A stretch of 64,000 nucleotides of DNA from CAZXFH01 sp964640055 (GTDB lineage: Bacteria > Fidelibacterota > UBA2242 > JAFGTP01). Shown here in pieces: positions 43,694-52,862 of this stretch. Under the pieces are notes generated by a model, which saw nothing but the letters and a program-made list of their open reading frames with translations, was not told the DNA's origin and did not search any database. The first letter of the stretch is position 1, and each line of letters opens with the position of its first letter. The stretch is taken from NCBI GenBank assembly GCA_964640055.1, contig CAZXFH010000008.1, positions 1-64,000 of the forward strand. The letters are read 5' to 3'. Made by a program: the position numbers and the translations under genes.

Positions 43694-46600
43694 CTATTTA
43701 AGCAGCAGCATCTTGCGCGTGATTACTTTCTGCTCAGCGATCAGCTGATATATATAGTATCCTGAAGCCATCTGGCTGCCGTCAAACTGGACTCGGTAGT
43801 TACCGGGTTGATAGGTTTGGTTGACCGGTTCTGAAACCACACGTCCCAACAGATCATAGATCCTGATCTGAATGATACTTTGTCGGGGCACACTGAATTG
43901 AATCGTGGTAATGGGATTAAAGGGATTGGGGTAGTTCTGTCTGAGTCTGAATTTCTCCGGAAGGTGCCTCTCCACAATACCGGAAGCAGGATTGACAGTC
44001 AGGGTAAAATGGGTTGTATCCGCTAGTTCACCGATCCCAAAATCGCGTACAATTAGCGTGATACCTACCTCTCCGGTAAAATTTTCATCAGGAACCAGAT
44101 AGACCTGAGAGCCACTGGTACTGCCCATGACTTTATACTCAATAACGGAGGTATCGGCATAAACCAGGATCTGGTGGGTATCATTTTCATCCGGATCGCT
44201 CCAGGTGGGTCGAATGGCAATATAACCTCCCGCGGTCATCGTAGTATCTGCCAATTCATCCAAAACCGGCGGATGGTTTTCCGGTTGCTGTCCCTGCGTT
44301 TTTTTGACCAAGCGTAAATTATCAAAATAAAGTTCACCGCTGACAGCGCCATCCTCTGCCCAGGTGAGCTGAATACTTTCCACCTCATAATAAGCCCCGT
44401 CCATCAGGCCGTCACCAATCCAGCTACCAACACTGCTGGTATCACCGAGATCCCATTCAACAAGTCGCCATCCTACCCAATCAAGCGTGATCCACTGGGA
44501 TACTTCGGCAATATCGTCACTGGGAATACTCCCGTCACTATCATGTTGATAAAGAGAAAACCGGAGTTGGTTTTGACTGCCGTCGCCGTAGACATAGCAT
44601 TGTAAAATATAGCTGGTGTCGATCTGTACTTCAGTCGGTGCCCCATCTTTACAGTGTTCGCGCAGAAAATGGTTGCTGGCCTCAGGATCCCACTCGTATC
44701 TCAGGCGGGCACTCTTCTTTTTATCATCATTAAAAGCAGAGGCCGGTCGGTAGTTCCCGCGGTTATAATTAAAAGATGATCCGGATTCAAGGATACCGGT
44801 CGTGGAACCACTGAAGCCCGGATCTTGCCAATTACCAGCGCCGGAAAAATCATCCAGGATTTCCACGGTGTGATAATAGTAATCTTTGGTCTGGAAAGTA
44901 AAATTAAGCGGCTGATCCAACTGATTACCATTGGTATCGCTAACTGCATCTGAGATGATCAACTCAGCACTGCTATTGGCCAGCAGCTGGGCATAGGATT
45001 TGACATTCAGGAGGGATTGATTATTATAAGTGGTCAATAAGGGTTCAACACTGAGTTGTTTACCATTATTGATTAACTGCACGGTATTTTCATTAACCGT
45101 CTCCGGATCCACCAGTTCATCAAATAAAACCGTCCAGACATTATCCAGGTCATAATTGGTAATATCATTATTGGGATAGGAAAATTCCACCATCGGTCCG
45201 CTCAGATCTACTTCATAGGTATGAAATGTCACACGGTAAGCATCACCGGGAATACCATCCCCATTTCCGTCCAGCTGTTTGCCATTCACATCCCGGATAT
45301 CGGCGGACAGAGTCAAGCTATAAGTGCTGTCAAATTCGAATACCGTGCCCATATCCAAATGCAGGGTTTTAAAACCGTCTTCCCAGATATATCCATCAAT
45401 TTCCACAACCGGGTCAAAGACTATATTCCCCCTAACAGTACTGGTATCAATATTTTTAGAAAATCCTATCTTAACATCAGTGTTGTAATCAACAGAATCA
45501 TTATCTCCCGGCAGAGACCATACCACGGTGGGCGCAAAGGAAGGGATCGGATCGCCCTGTATAATATTTGAGGTAACGGATTCATTCCAGTAACGGTTCA
45601 GACTGGTACTGCCATAGTAATAGATATCATCATAGTCCTGGGTACCCGGAAAGCTATCCGCGATGGTGTAGGCGGTATTCCCAAAATGAAGATCAATAAT
45701 CTGATCAGTAGCGGTATCAATAACCGCATCGGTTGACCGATAGACTGCAAACCAGCCCGCGGTATTCTGGGTAGCATCGGGTGTGATTGTCAGCTCATAG
45801 TGCAATGAATCGAGTTTATTGATAGCGATAGAAGGGCTCGCCGGCGGCGTTCCGGAATAGACATTGCGAATTTTGGTTTTATTTTCAAAAAAGGTGTTGC
45901 CGGCTTCTTCAAAATACTGATAGCCTTTCCAGCTGCCATAACTGAAGAATTGAAATCCATCCAGCCAGTCAACTGTACGGCAATCATTTACAATCTCCGG
46001 ATGACGTTTCCAGATATTATTCTCTTGTAAAATATAGGAGCCGGGTCCCGCACTGAATAAGCGACCGGCATCTATGCCCGGTTGTATCCAATAGACCCAT
46101 GAATCACTACCGCCGCTATCGAGCATATAGACGAAACCGCTTCCGGTAGTCCAGTGATAATGCATGGGGGTTAACTGCTCTATATAGCCTTCATTGAACC
46201 ACAAGCCGGCATCCTGATATACGGTCTCATAGCCTTGCCAGCCGCCCCAACGGTAGCGTCCCAGAGCAGCTACTGAAAGGCGAATCCAGGGTTTCACCGC
46301 CTGAATTGAATCATGCAAGCTCTGTACAAATTCGGTCACCGACTCGCGCCACCATGCTTCCCAGCTGCCGAACCCGGTCGGTACTCCGGAACTGTAAGGA
46401 TGATCTACGTCGTACAGATAGCGACCACTCTTGCTTTGCTTTAGTTCCTCTAACAGTTCGGGAGGGATCATACCATCCAGCATGCGATGCTCATCCAGAC
46501 CGCTGGCTATCTTCCGGGCCTTTTTGGAGCTGCTGTATTCATTCCAGCGCACATAATCCAGATGAATCCCATCAATATCATAATTATTGACAATTTCCAT

Positions 46601-47080
46601 AGCCACGTCCCGGGTGTAATCCCGTACCGCTGCCAGCCCCGGACTGACCGCCCGGTGTTCGGTCATGGCATTGCCGTCCCGATCCCGGCAAACCCATTCC
46701 GGATGTTCTGCCGCGGGAGCGCCCGCGTGGGTGCTGGAAGTTTGAAAGGTATTAAACCAGGCATGCACCTCTATACCGCGTTTGTGGGCTTCCTCAACTA
46801 CAAAGGCCAGCGGATCAAAACCAGGATCCGTATAGTTCACATAATAGCCCCAGGGTTCATAACTGGATGGATAATAAGCCGTTCCACCCTGACGTACCTG
46901 AAACAGAACAGCATTCATATTGGCTTTTTGATGATTATCCAGGATTGATTTGATCTTGACACTGTCGCAATTATGTTCCCAGGTAATGACCCAGGTGGCC
47001 CGAAATTCCTGATTATTCTCCTGTGCTATTATCCATGAACATAAACACAGTAGTAATAAGCCTTTTAATCCGGATCGCAT
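43694..47080 (-). CDS. Exported GHL10-type glycoside-hydrolase-like protein with Ig-like domains and type IX sorting signal
   Basis: An 1128-residue protein with signal peptide MRSGLKGLLLLCLCSWIIAQ. Residues about 25-390 match the GHL10 (YngK/DUF187) TIM barrel: FRATWVITWEH, NAVLFQVRQGG, RGIEVHAWFNTF, IDGIHLDYVRW. Residues about 520-745 hold two SbsA-type Ig_5 domains with loops such as DGNGDGIPGD. Residues about 750-930 form a carbohydrate-binding-like jelly roll, and about 940-1035 an Ig/cadherin-like domain. The C-terminal 90 residues are a sorting domain (FRLRQNYPNPFNPITTIQF ... GYYIYQLIAEQK). It is likely secreted and cell-surface attached. The substrate is unknown; GHL10 members are linked to glycan or peptidoglycan processing. 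Confidence 0.9.
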   Translation of the reverse strand: MRSGLKGLLLLCLCSWIIAQENNQEFRATWVITWEHNCDSVKIKSILDNHQKANMNAVLFQVRQGGTAYYPSSYEPWGYYVNYTDPGFDPLAFVVEEAHKRGIEVHAWFNTFQTSSTHAGAPAAEHPEWVCRDRDGNAMTEHRAVSPGLAAVRDYTRDVAMEIVNNYDIDGIHLDYVRWNEYSSSKKARKIASGLDEHRMLDGMIPPELLEELKQSKSGRYLYDVDHPYSSGVPTGFGSWEAWWRESVTEFVQSLHDSIQAVKPWIRLSVAALGRYRWGGWQGYETVYQDAGLWFNEGYIEQLTPMHYHWTTGSGFVYMLDSGGSDSWVYWIQPGIDAGRLFSAGPGSYILQENNIWKRHPEIVNDCRTVDWLDGFQFFSYGSWKGYQYFEEAGNTFFENKTKIRNVYSGTPPASPSIAINKLDSLHYELTITPDATQNTAGWFAVYRSTDAVIDTATDQIIDLHFGNTAYTIADSFPGTQDYDDIYYYGSTSLNRYWNESVTSNIIQGDPIPSFAPTVVWSLPGDNDSVDYNTDVKIGFSKNIDTSTVRGNIVFDPVVEIDGYIWEDGFKTLHLDMGTVFEFDSTYSLTLSADIRDVNGKQLDGNGDGIPGDAYRVTFHTYEVDLSGPMVEFSYPNNDITNYDLDNVWTVLFDELVDPETVNENTVQLINNGKQLSVEPLLTTYNNQSLLNVKSYAQLLANSSAELIISDAVSDTNGNQLDQPLNFTFQTKDYYYHTVEILDDFSGAGNWQDPGFSGSTTGILESGSSFNYNRGNYRPASAFNDDKKKSARLRYEWDPEASNHFLREHCKDGAPTEVQIDTSYILQCYVYGDGSQNQLRFSLYQHDSDGSIPSDDIAEVSQWITLDWVGWRLVEWDLGDTSSVGSWIGDGLMDGAYYEVESIQLTWAEDGAVSGELYFDNLRLVKKTQGQQPENHPPVLDELADTTMTAGGYIAIRPTWSDPDENDTHQILVYADTSVIEYKVMGSTSGSQVYLVPDENFTGEVGITLIVRDFGIGELADTTHFTLTVNPASGIVERHLPEKFRLRQNYPNPFNPITTIQFSVPRQSIIQIRIYDLLGRVVSEPVNQTYQPGNYRVQFDGSQMASGYYIYQLIAEQKVITRKMLLLK

Positions 47081-47350
47081 AAAACCTCCCCTTCAGAAAT
47101 ATTTTTTCGATCATTCAAAATATTCTTTGGTAAAAAATCATAATAATTTATATAAAAATTGCTTTTTTTATAAGTAAATCTAAAAATTTTTTATTGCTCC
47201 TCTTAAAGCCTTCGGACCCTATCTGACATTTTAACCGATGTGTGGCCCTTGTGCAAACTAATTCTTTTTCTTTTTAACATTAGCCTTTAAATTGTCATTA
47301 AGGTTACATTCCGATCTTTGACGATCAAATAATATACAAAGAGGCAATAA

Positions 47351-48004
47351 ATGCTAAAGATTTCCACGCACAATAAATTAATATTTATACTGATCTGTTG
47401 TTCCTTCGGTACTTTTCTCCAGGCCCAAGATACAATTGCTATCGACGAGCCCAAAGCTCAATATCGAGGTGTATCACTTATTCAATCCAGTAATGGGACC
47501 GGCATGGGCGGCTTTTGGGAAATCGCCACTCCCAATTCAAATCGATTTGGTTTTCATATTAATTTGCTGATGTTTCGGGGTGATAATGATTATCCGATTT
47601 ATGATTATTATACCGGCTTAACCTATGAGCGATCCGATAAAAGGCGTTTGACGCTCTTACCGGCCTATGCAACCTATAAAAAAATGTTATTTGTGGATCA
47701 AATCGCCAATAATTTCCGCCCTTATCTGGGTATATCTGCCGGTCCGACTGTGGCTTTTGATCCTCCGAATATCCCTGAATTCAACACCCGTTGGAAGAAA
47801 ATGCAGGTTAAATATACACTTAGTCTGCGCACTGGTCTGGGACTTGACTTTCTTTACGGACCCCACACAATTGTTTCGCTATTCATGGGGTATAATTATT
47901 TGCATTTTTTACAAAATATCGATGCCGCCCCCAATGAGCGTTACGAGGCTAAAAAGAACTTTAGCGGACTTATTATTTCCATTAGTGTTGGAAAAAAATA
48001 CTAA
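47351..48004 (+). CDS. Predicted outer-membrane beta-barrel protein
   Basis: A 217-residue protein of unknown function with signal peptide KLIFILICCSFGTFLQAQ and alternating hydrophobic/aromatic strands typical of small porin-like barrels (FGFHINLLMFRGDNDYPIYDYYTGLTYE, FRPYLGISAGPTVAFD, LRTGLGLDFLYGPHTIVSLFMGYNYLHF). It ends in a short strand, LIISISVGKKY. No catalytic motif. rsmE starts 42 nt after its stop. Confidence 0.65.
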   Translation: MLKISTHNKLIFILICCSFGTFLQAQDTIAIDEPKAQYRGVSLIQSSNGTGMGGFWEIATPNSNRFGFHINLLMFRGDNDYPIYDYYTGLTYERSDKRRLTLLPAYATYKKMLFVDQIANNFRPYLGISAGPTVAFDPPNIPEFNTRWKKMQVKYTLSLRTGLGLDFLYGPHTIVSLFMGYNYLHFLQNIDAAPNERYEAKKNFSGLIISISVGKKY

Positions 48005-48046
48005 ACAGCTCGCCCTTATTTAACTCTTTAGTTCTGGTTTCAATAA

Positions 48047-48781
48047 ATGCACGGTTATCATTTTTTCGTTTCCCCGGAAAATTTTAAAGGCAATCGGGCT
48101 TATCTTATCGGAAACGAATTTTATCATTGTTGCCACGTCCTCAGAAAAAAGCCCGGTGACCATATCATCATCTTTGATGGAGTGGGACATGCTTACCGGA
48201 CCGCCATAAATCACATCGAGAATAACCAGGCAATAGTCGAACTGATTGAGCCAATCGCTGCTGCGCGCCCCTTCTCTTTTAATATATCTCTGGGATTTGG
48301 TCTGATTAAATCCCGGGCCTTAGATACTTTGATTACCCAGGCCAGTGCTTTAGGGGTCAACGACTTATTCCCACTGAAAACGAGACACGGAGTCAAACAG
48401 AACTTTAAAAAAGAACGGTATTCTAAAAAAGCGTTGATGGCGGCAAAACAGGCCGGAAATTATTGGCTTCCCCAAGTCCATTCGTTAACGGACTTGTCAG
48501 TTTGGCTCCCTAAGGTTAATCCACAGACTATCAGGATCATCGCTTTGCAAAATACGATGACAACCCTGTGGGATATTTGGGGAAAAAATAAATTGAGCAG
48601 GGATATAATACTGCTTGTCGGACCTGAGGGGGGCTGGCATAAGACTGAAATTGAACAGACCCAAAAGGCTGGGTTTATCCCGGCCAATATTTTTCCCCTC
48701 CGCTTGAGAAGCGAAGTCGCAATCACAACTTTAATCGCCGAACTATATATGATAAAATTAAAGGAGAAACAGCATGGCTGA
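48047..48781 (+). CDS. rsmE: 16S rRNA (uracil(1498)-N(3))-methyltransferase
   Basis: A 244-residue SPOUT-family methyltransferase that methylates U1498 in the decoding centre of the 30S subunit. The PUA-like N-terminus (GNEFYHCCHVLRKKPGDHIIIFDGVGH) is followed by the SPOUT knot: ISLGFGLIKSRALDTLITQASALGVNDLFPL, then VGPEGGWHKTEIEQTQKAGFIPANIFPLRLRSEVA. It overlaps the HIT gene by 8 nt. Confidence 0.95.
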   Translation: MHGYHFFVSPENFKGNRAYLIGNEFYHCCHVLRKKPGDHIIIFDGVGHAYRTAINHIENNQAIVELIEPIAAARPFSFNISLGFGLIKSRALDTLITQASALGVNDLFPLKTRHGVKQNFKKERYSKKALMAAKQAGNYWLPQVHSLTDLSVWLPKVNPQTIRIIALQNTMTTLWDIWGKNKLSRDIILLVGPEGGWHKTEIEQTQKAGFIPANIFPLRLRSEVAITTLIAELYMIKLKEKQHG

Positions 48782-49121
48782 GAATTGTATCTTTTGTAAA
48801 ATAGGCCGGGGTGAGATGAAAACGGATTTATTATATGAATCTGAAGAGATCTTAGCCTTTAACGATATTAATCCGCAGGCACCGGTGCATATTTTAATTA
48901 TACCGAAACGGCATATCCCCAAGCTACAGAATCTGGAAAAATCAGATACACCCCTTGTCGGTGAAATGGTCCATATTGCCACCCAATTAGCCCATCAACA
49001 AGGGCTTGAAAAAAAGGGCTACCGATTGGTGATTAATTGTGGTAAACACGGCGGCCAGGAGGTTGATCATTTACATCTGCATCTGTTAGGCGGTCGGCAA
49101 ATGCAGTGGCCCCCCGGTTAA
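48774..49121 (+). CDS. Histidine triad (HIT/HinT) nucleotide-binding protein
   Basis: A 115-residue HinT-like purine-nucleoside phosphoramidase. It has NCIFCKIGRGE with CxxC, AFNDINPQAPVHILIIPKRHI, and the histidine triad EVDHLHLHLLGG (HxHxHxx). Its start overlaps rsmE by 8 nt, so the two are co-expressed. Confidence 0.96.
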   Translation: MAENCIFCKIGRGEMKTDLLYESEEILAFNDINPQAPVHILIIPKRHIPKLQNLEKSDTPLVGEMVHIATQLAHQQGLEKKGYRLVINCGKHGGQEVDHLHLHLLGGRQMQWPPG

Positions 49122-49315
49122 TCTATAACGACCACTATTCCTCATCTCAATCGCCTGCAAAACACTAGGTTATAACCCAAAATTTATTTTTTAGATGCGC
49201 TTCAATTGGCTTATATTTAGACGATGAAATTGGAACTACATGTAATTCTAACAGTAGTAAATATTGTACAGTTTAACGGATGAATTTTATTTTATTAGCT
49301 GAGTTTTATAAATAA

Positions 49316-52300
49316 ATGTATATATCTAAACTTAGTTTATACGGATTCAAATCTTTTCTGAAAAAATCAGATGTGGTTTTTGATAAGGGTATTACCTGTA
49401 TCGTCGGACCCAACGGATGCGGCAAAACCAACATTGTGGATGCCATTCGCTGGGTTATCGGAGAACAAAAATCAAGTGTATTACGGGCAGACCGTAATAC
49501 AGATGTTATTTTTAATGGTACAGCCACCCGGAGACCGGTCAATCTGGCCGAAGTATCCCTTACGATCCATAATGTAAGCGGAAAAGTCCCGATTGATTAT
49601 ACGGATATTGTGATATCCCGACGTGTCTATCGTAATGGCGAAAGTGAATATTTCATTAATAATAATCTCTGCCGCCTCAAAGATATCACCGACCTTTTTA
49701 TTGATACCGGAATGGGAGCCAATGCCTATTCAATCATTGAGTTGAAAATGATTGAAGATATTCTCAGCGAATCACCGGATGAACGGAAACGCCTCTTCGA
49801 AGAAGCCGCCGGAGTGAATAAATACCGGGTCCAGCGCAAAGCCGCCCTGCGTAAATTGGGTGCTACTCAGGACGACCTTACCCGCTTGAATGACATTATC
49901 GGCGAAGTCAGCTCGAAAGTAAAAAGTCTGAAACGTCAACTTCGACGATATGAAAAATATCAGGAGACTACTAAAAAATTAGTGCAAGCCGAATCCCGGT
50001 TGGCTGCTCGTCGTATCTATCAGCTACAAACTTTATTATCCCCTATTGAGGAGGAATTGCAGCAAAAACAGTCAAAATCAGACCAGGTGAAAGCGGAACT
50101 GGCAGAACAGGAAGCAGCATTTCAAAAGCAACAGGAGCAATTTAATATCATTGAAAATGATCTCCAGACGAAAAGCGGTTCCCTGGAGCAATTAAAAACT
50201 CAAAAAAATGAGTTGCAAACCGAAAACCTGCTGCTGAATGAACAAATCCACAATGTTGATCAGCAGATCAAACGGTTGGAAAAGAATATTGACAATGCCT
50301 CTCAGGAAATAAACCGGGTTAAATCCCAAAAGGAGCATTTAAGGGAGGAACTAAGTGCGGCTTCTGTAGAACTGGAAAAAAGGCAGGATCTGTTCAAACA
50401 CCACTCACAGGAATATGAGAAAATCGATCAGCAAGTCCAGAAAATCAGCAGTGAACTTGGGGATTTACGGGACCAGCGCTATGGATTGGTCAAGGAACAG
50501 GCTAAGTATTCCGCTCAATATGATCATTTAGAAGAGAATATCCAGCAGAGAGAAGCGGAATTGTCTTCTGTTGAACAACAGTTAAATCAGAAGCAGACGC
50601 AATTACGTCGGCTTAACGCTGCTCAGGCTGACCTGCAGCAGGAACGTGAGCAAATTTCTTCCCTTTTAGCCTCTGTACAAACGGATCTAGAACAAACTCA
50701 ACAACAACATGCCGACTTAATTCGACAAGAACAAGATCTGCTCGCAGAACAGCGCACACTTGAATCTAAAGCAGACAAATTGGCCAATAAAATCGAATTT
50801 TATCAGGGGATAATTGAATCCAAAGAAGGATATAGTCCCGGATTGCAGTATGTTCTGGACAATCTGCAAGAATTTCCCGGAGTCAAAGGAGCCCTCTCTG
50901 ATCTATTATCTGTCGATCCCAAATACTATCTGGCGGTGGAAGCGGTCATTAAAGACATTTCAAGAATGGTGATTGCTGAAAATAGATCAGCCGCTTTATC
51001 CACACTGGACAAGTTAGCAGATTTAGGAAAAGGACGTATCTCTATCATCCCACTGGATCTTTCTTTTAATGGTCAGAAGGGCCCTTCGGTCGATCACTCC
51101 GGTTTAAAGCCGCTATCTGATTTTATCAGCTGCAGTACACAATTAGCGCCCTTAAAGAATTTTCTATTCCAAGGTGTTTTCACTTGTAGTGATAGTCAAT
51201 TTAATGAGCTGATCAGATCATCGCAATTAACGGAATTCGCTATTGTCTCTGATAAAGGCCGCCTCAGAGATAGTTCCGGCTTTCTGAGCGGCGGATCCGT
51301 GCCTGCAGAATCCAATGTGATCATTGGTCGCTCGCAAAAGTTATATGAACTGGAAAAGCAATCCGACCAAATTGAGCGCGAAAACCAGGCCCTTAGCAGC
51401 CAGCTGAAACAACTAAGGAAAAACATTGAACAGACACTGACTGAACAGCAAAAACAGCAGCAAGCGCACAAGACACACACTGTCAGCTTACGCGATAAAG
51501 AAGAAGAGTTACGCGCAGTCGAGCAGGAAAAGGGCCATATTAATTCCCTATTAGATAATCTTAAAGAAAACCGGGTTAACATTCAGGTTGCACTGGATAA
51601 CTTTAAAGAACGCTTATCCCGCAAGGATCCTGAGGCAACGCGTCTAACAGGAAAAATACAATCCCTTGAGCATCGTATTGAAGATAAAAACAGGGAATAT
51701 GAAAAAATCGAGCAACATTCGAATCAGGAGAATCAGAATTTACAGCACCTCCGTATTGAGCTAATCAAACAGGAGAATAAATATCGGAATATAAAGGATT
51801 CACTGGCCGCTGCTGATAAAAGAGTAACCCAGCTCGAAAAGGAGCGGGCAGCCGCGCTTCAAGAAAAGGAAGACGATTTATCGAAAAAAACAGAAGTTGA
51901 ACACCAATTGGCCGAAAATCATAAAAAATTGTCCGCTAGCACTCATAAGGTTGATCAGGCGTCTGCAAATCTCGAAAAAGTACGTCGCCAATATCAATCT
52001 CTGAGAGCTCAAATGCAAAATCTCAATGAAACCATATATCAATCACGTCACACGCGGGACATTCTGGCTGATAAGATTAAAAGAGCCGAATTAGAGCAAT
52101 CCAAGTATATCGCCCGCGAGCAGGAAATTCGATCTGTACTCTCAGAAAAATATGAACAGACCTTACCCGAAAAAATTGAAGGTGAATTACCTTCAGAAGA
52201 GGCGGCCCAGCAAAAGGTACAGAGATTGAAACGGCGTATCGAGAAAATCGGGATGGTCAACATGGCAGTTAAGGATGAATATGAAACCGAAGCCGACCGT

Positions 52301-52840
52301 CTGGGATTTTTAGAAGAGCAGCGGGACGACCTGCTTGAATCAGAGACTACTTTACAGCAGGTTATTTCACAAATCGACAAAATTGCCCGTCAACAGTATA
52401 CTGAAATCTTTGCAAAGATAAAACAGAACTTCAAGCGTACCTTTGCCATCTTTTTCGACGGAGGGGATGCCGATCTTAAACTGGTCGGCGACGAAGATCC
52501 TCTGGAGGCGAATATTGAAATTTTTGCCTGTCCCAGCGGAAAACGCATGCAATCTCTTAAAATGTTATCCGCAGGTGAAAAAGCCCTAACCGCCATTGCC
52601 TTACTGTTCGGTATCTACCAGGTAAAGCCCAGTCCCTTCTGCATCCTGGATGAAGTTGATGCACCGTTGGATGATAAAAATACGCAACGATTCACTAACG
52701 TCATCAAAACTTTTGCTCAGGAAACACAATTCATTATGGTTACCCATAACAAACTCACCATGAATGTCGCCGATTCACTATACGGTGTAACCATGGGAGA
52801 ACAAGGTGTCTCCCAGATCGTTTCCGTAAAGTTGGATTAA
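49316..52840 (+). CDS. smc: Chromosome segregation protein SMC
   Basis: A 1174-residue condensin ATPase. Walker A is GPNGCGKTNIVDAIRW (about residues 32-47). Long coiled coils (about 170-500 and 680-1010) flank the hinge (about 505-670, starting near GLQYVLDNLQEFPGVKGAL). The signature is MLSAGEKALTAIALL (about 1083) and Walker B is FCILDEVDAPLDDKN. The signature has SAGE where most SMCs have SGGE. No clear Shine-Dalgarno is visible before the ATG. The gene precedes the GWxTD and comF genes on the same strand. Confidence 0.97.
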   Translation: MYISKLSLYGFKSFLKKSDVVFDKGITCIVGPNGCGKTNIVDAIRWVIGEQKSSVLRADRNTDVIFNGTATRRPVNLAEVSLTIHNVSGKVPIDYTDIVISRRVYRNGESEYFINNNLCRLKDITDLFIDTGMGANAYSIIELKMIEDILSESPDERKRLFEEAAGVNKYRVQRKAALRKLGATQDDLTRLNDIIGEVSSKVKSLKRQLRRYEKYQETTKKLVQAESRLAARRIYQLQTLLSPIEEELQQKQSKSDQVKAELAEQEAAFQKQQEQFNIIENDLQTKSGSLEQLKTQKNELQTENLLLNEQIHNVDQQIKRLEKNIDNASQEINRVKSQKEHLREELSAASVELEKRQDLFKHHSQEYEKIDQQVQKISSELGDLRDQRYGLVKEQAKYSAQYDHLEENIQQREAELSSVEQQLNQKQTQLRRLNAAQADLQQEREQISSLLASVQTDLEQTQQQHADLIRQEQDLLAEQRTLESKADKLANKIEFYQGIIESKEGYSPGLQYVLDNLQEFPGVKGALSDLLSVDPKYYLAVEAVIKDISRMVIAENRSAALSTLDKLADLGKGRISIIPLDLSFNGQKGPSVDHSGLKPLSDFISCSTQLAPLKNFLFQGVFTCSDSQFNELIRSSQLTEFAIVSDKGRLRDSSGFLSGGSVPAESNVIIGRSQKLYELEKQSDQIERENQALSSQLKQLRKNIEQTLTEQQKQQQAHKTHTVSLRDKEEELRAVEQEKGHINSLLDNLKENRVNIQVALDNFKERLSRKDPEATRLTGKIQSLEHRIEDKNREYEKIEQHSNQENQNLQHLRIELIKQENKYRNIKDSLAAADKRVTQLEKERAAALQEKEDDLSKKTEVEHQLAENHKKLSASTHKVDQASANLEKVRRQYQSLRAQMQNLNETIYQSRHTRDILADKIKRAELEQSKYIAREQEIRSVLSEKYEQTLPEKIEGELPSEEAAQQKVQRLKRRIEKIGMVNMAVKDEYETEADRLGFLEEQRDDLLESETTLQQVISQIDKIARQQYTEIFAKIKQNFKRTFAIFFDGGDADLKLVGDEDPLEANIEIFACPSGKRMQSLKMLSAGEKALTAIALLFGIYQVKPSPFCILDEVDAPLDDKNTQRFTNVIKTFAQETQFIMVTHNKLTMNVADSLYGVTMGEQGVSQIVSVKLD

Positions 52841-52862
52841 TTAGTTTGAAGGAGGAATTCAG

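Noticed and set aside
43445..43765. 106-codon plus-strand open frame overlapping the end of the GHL10 gene
   Set aside because: It has no recognisable domain and no Shine-Dalgarno, and it runs antisense over a conserved sorting domain. I kept it only as part of the relic finding.
46487..46948. 153-codon plus-strand open frame
   Set aside because: It is antisense to the GHL10 barrel and shows no protein family pattern.
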